From assembly GCA_002366755.1 (NCBI GenBank), contig DFBV01000204.1:1-5393 (forward strand): a stretch of 5,393 nucleotides of DNA, in the 5' to 3' direction. A program made the position numbers and the translations under genes. The first letter of the stretch is position 1, and every line of letters begins with the position of its first letter. The notes beneath the pieces are model-generated. The model saw nothing but the letters and a program-made list of their open reading frames with translations. It did no database searches and was not told the origin of the DNA. This document shows positions 4,629 to 5,393 of the stretch, piece after piece. The stretch comes from Anaerolineales bacterium UBA3071 (GTDB lineage Bacteria; Chloroflexota; Anaerolineae; UBA3071).

Positions 4629-5393
4629 ATGACGAAAACCCGCTGGTTGCTAGTCCCTTTTGTATTCCTCGCTGTCCTGATCGCCTTCGCGAACATGCAG
4701 GGGGCGACCACCTTGGCCAATACCGAGGCCAGGGCACCCAGGGCAGATCCGCCCACTGACTTATGCTGGCGTTTGGGTTTTGATGCCAATCCTAACCGGG
4801 AGAGTAACATCTACCGCTATCCTGAAATCCGGTCGCTGAAAGCTGGCTTGTACGCGGACTGGCTCGTGCGCTCGAACCCTGCCCGACCCAATGATATGGA
4901 GTACGTGCAGACGGTACGAGTGCACCAGAAACTGGCGTGTGGCCTCAGCTCGTACTGGGATCGAGAGGCGTGCCCGTATGCCGAACCCTACGACTACGTG
5001 GTCTACACGAGTGCCGGTTTCATCGTCCAGACTGCCGTGGCCAACCCTGGCTCACTGTGGATGATCGGCAACGAGATGGATCGTGTGGACTGGCATGGGG
5101 GTGGCCACCAAGATGAGATGCTGCCGGAAGTATACGCTGTGGCGTATCATGATCTCTATCATGTCATAAAGGACGCTGACCCTACTGCTCAGGTGGCCAT
5201 TGGCGGCGTGATCCAGGCAACGCCTCTGCGCCTGCAGTATCTCTCCATTGTCTGGGATACCTACCAGGACCTGTACGGCGAACCCATGCCTGTGGACGTG
5301 TGGAACGTCCACAACTTCATTTTCAAAGAAGAGCGGGATAGTTATGGCGCTGACGTCCCGCCAGGGCTACCCGGCGACCCGGAAACCGGCGTG
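4629..5393 (+). CDS. Secreted clan GH-A-like (TIM-barrel glycosidase-like) protein, N-terminal part
   Basis: The first 255 codons are visible; the gene continues past the right edge. Residues 1-30 form a signal peptide: basic MTKTR, a hydrophobic core WLLVPFVFLAVLIAFA and a likely cleavage near TLA-N or slightly later. The mature part begins with LCWRLGFDANP, followed by repeated aromatic-rich segments. WMIGNEMDR (144-152) contains a GNE triplet with Glu149, the arrangement in which clan GH-A glycosidases carry the acid/base glutamate at the end of strand 4. YHDLYHVIKDADPTAQVAIGG (173-193, key residues) and VDVWNVHNF (222-230) fit the following helix and strands of a (beta/alpha)8 barrel. Four cysteines (46, 104, 115 and none further seen beyond these three plus any off-window) suit an extracytoplasmic protein but do not define disulfides. 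The strand-7 nucleophile lies off the window, so catalysis and substrate cannot be judged. It is divergently transcribed from the replication block and is probably unrelated in function. Confidence 0.8.
   Translation, partial: MTKTRWLLVPFVFLAVLIAFANMQGATTLANTEARAPRADPPTDLCWRLGFDANPNRESNIYRYPEIRSLKAGLYADWLVRSNPARPNDMEYVQTVRVHQKLACGLSSYWDREACPYAEPYDYVVYTSAGFIVQTAVANPGSLWMIGNEMDRVDWHGGGHQDEMLPEVYAVAYHDLYHVIKDADPTAQVAIGGVIQATPLRLQYLSIVWDTYQDLYGEPMPVDVWNVHNFIFKEERDSYGADVPPGLPGDPETGV

Noticed and set aside
4481..4810. 109-codon minus-strand frame covering the divergent promoter region and the start of the GH-like gene
   Set aside because: It would overlap both promoters and runs antisense to the signal peptide of a gene with a strong ribosome binding site.
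5052..5312. 86-codon minus-strand frame inside the GH-like gene
   Set aside because: Antisense shadow of the glycosidase-like coding region, without motifs or a supported start.

Overview
The window (GC-rich, roughly 58-60% by impression) looks like chromosomal DNA of a member of the Chloroflexota, most likely Anaerolineae-like. This is inferred from the style of the proteins: a Cys4-ribbon DnaC/DnaI-type loader, a DnaD-type protein with a DLAELKVTLF signature, Pro/Thr-linker lipoproteins and secreted clan GH-A-like proteins. It was not tested by any search.

Layout. Positions 1-171 (minus strand) hold the first 57 codons of an exported, probably lipid-anchored protein with a Pro/Thr-rich linker; it has its own promoter and ribosome binding site in the 168-bp gap at 172-339. 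Positions 340-4378 (minus strand) hold a compact four-gene block, transcribed in the order bfn (DUF151 bifunctional nuclease family), dnaB (replicative helicase), a dnaD-like gene, and a dnaC/dnaI-like helicase loader. The bfn TAG stop directly abuts the dnaB ATG, dnaB and dnaD are 27 nt apart, and dnaD overlaps the loader gene by 23 nt. One strong extended -10 promoter at 4480-4508 can serve the whole block. Positions 4379-4628 are a divergent promoter region. From 4629 (plus strand) a secreted TIM-barrel-like protein starts and runs off the right edge.

How the genes fit together. Three consecutive genes encode the replicative helicase, a DnaD-type primosome protein and an AAA+ helicase loader, so the block is a chromosomal helicase-loading cassette, with a conserved DUF151 protein at its head. 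The most unusual element is the loader: it carries two complete, closely similar AAA+ ATPase modules in one polypeptide behind a single zinc ribbon. The second module has Ser in place of the usual sensor-1 Asn. Loaders such as E. coli DnaC and Bacillus DnaI have only one AAA+ module.

No tRNA, rRNA, CRISPR array, insertion sequence or attachment site was seen.
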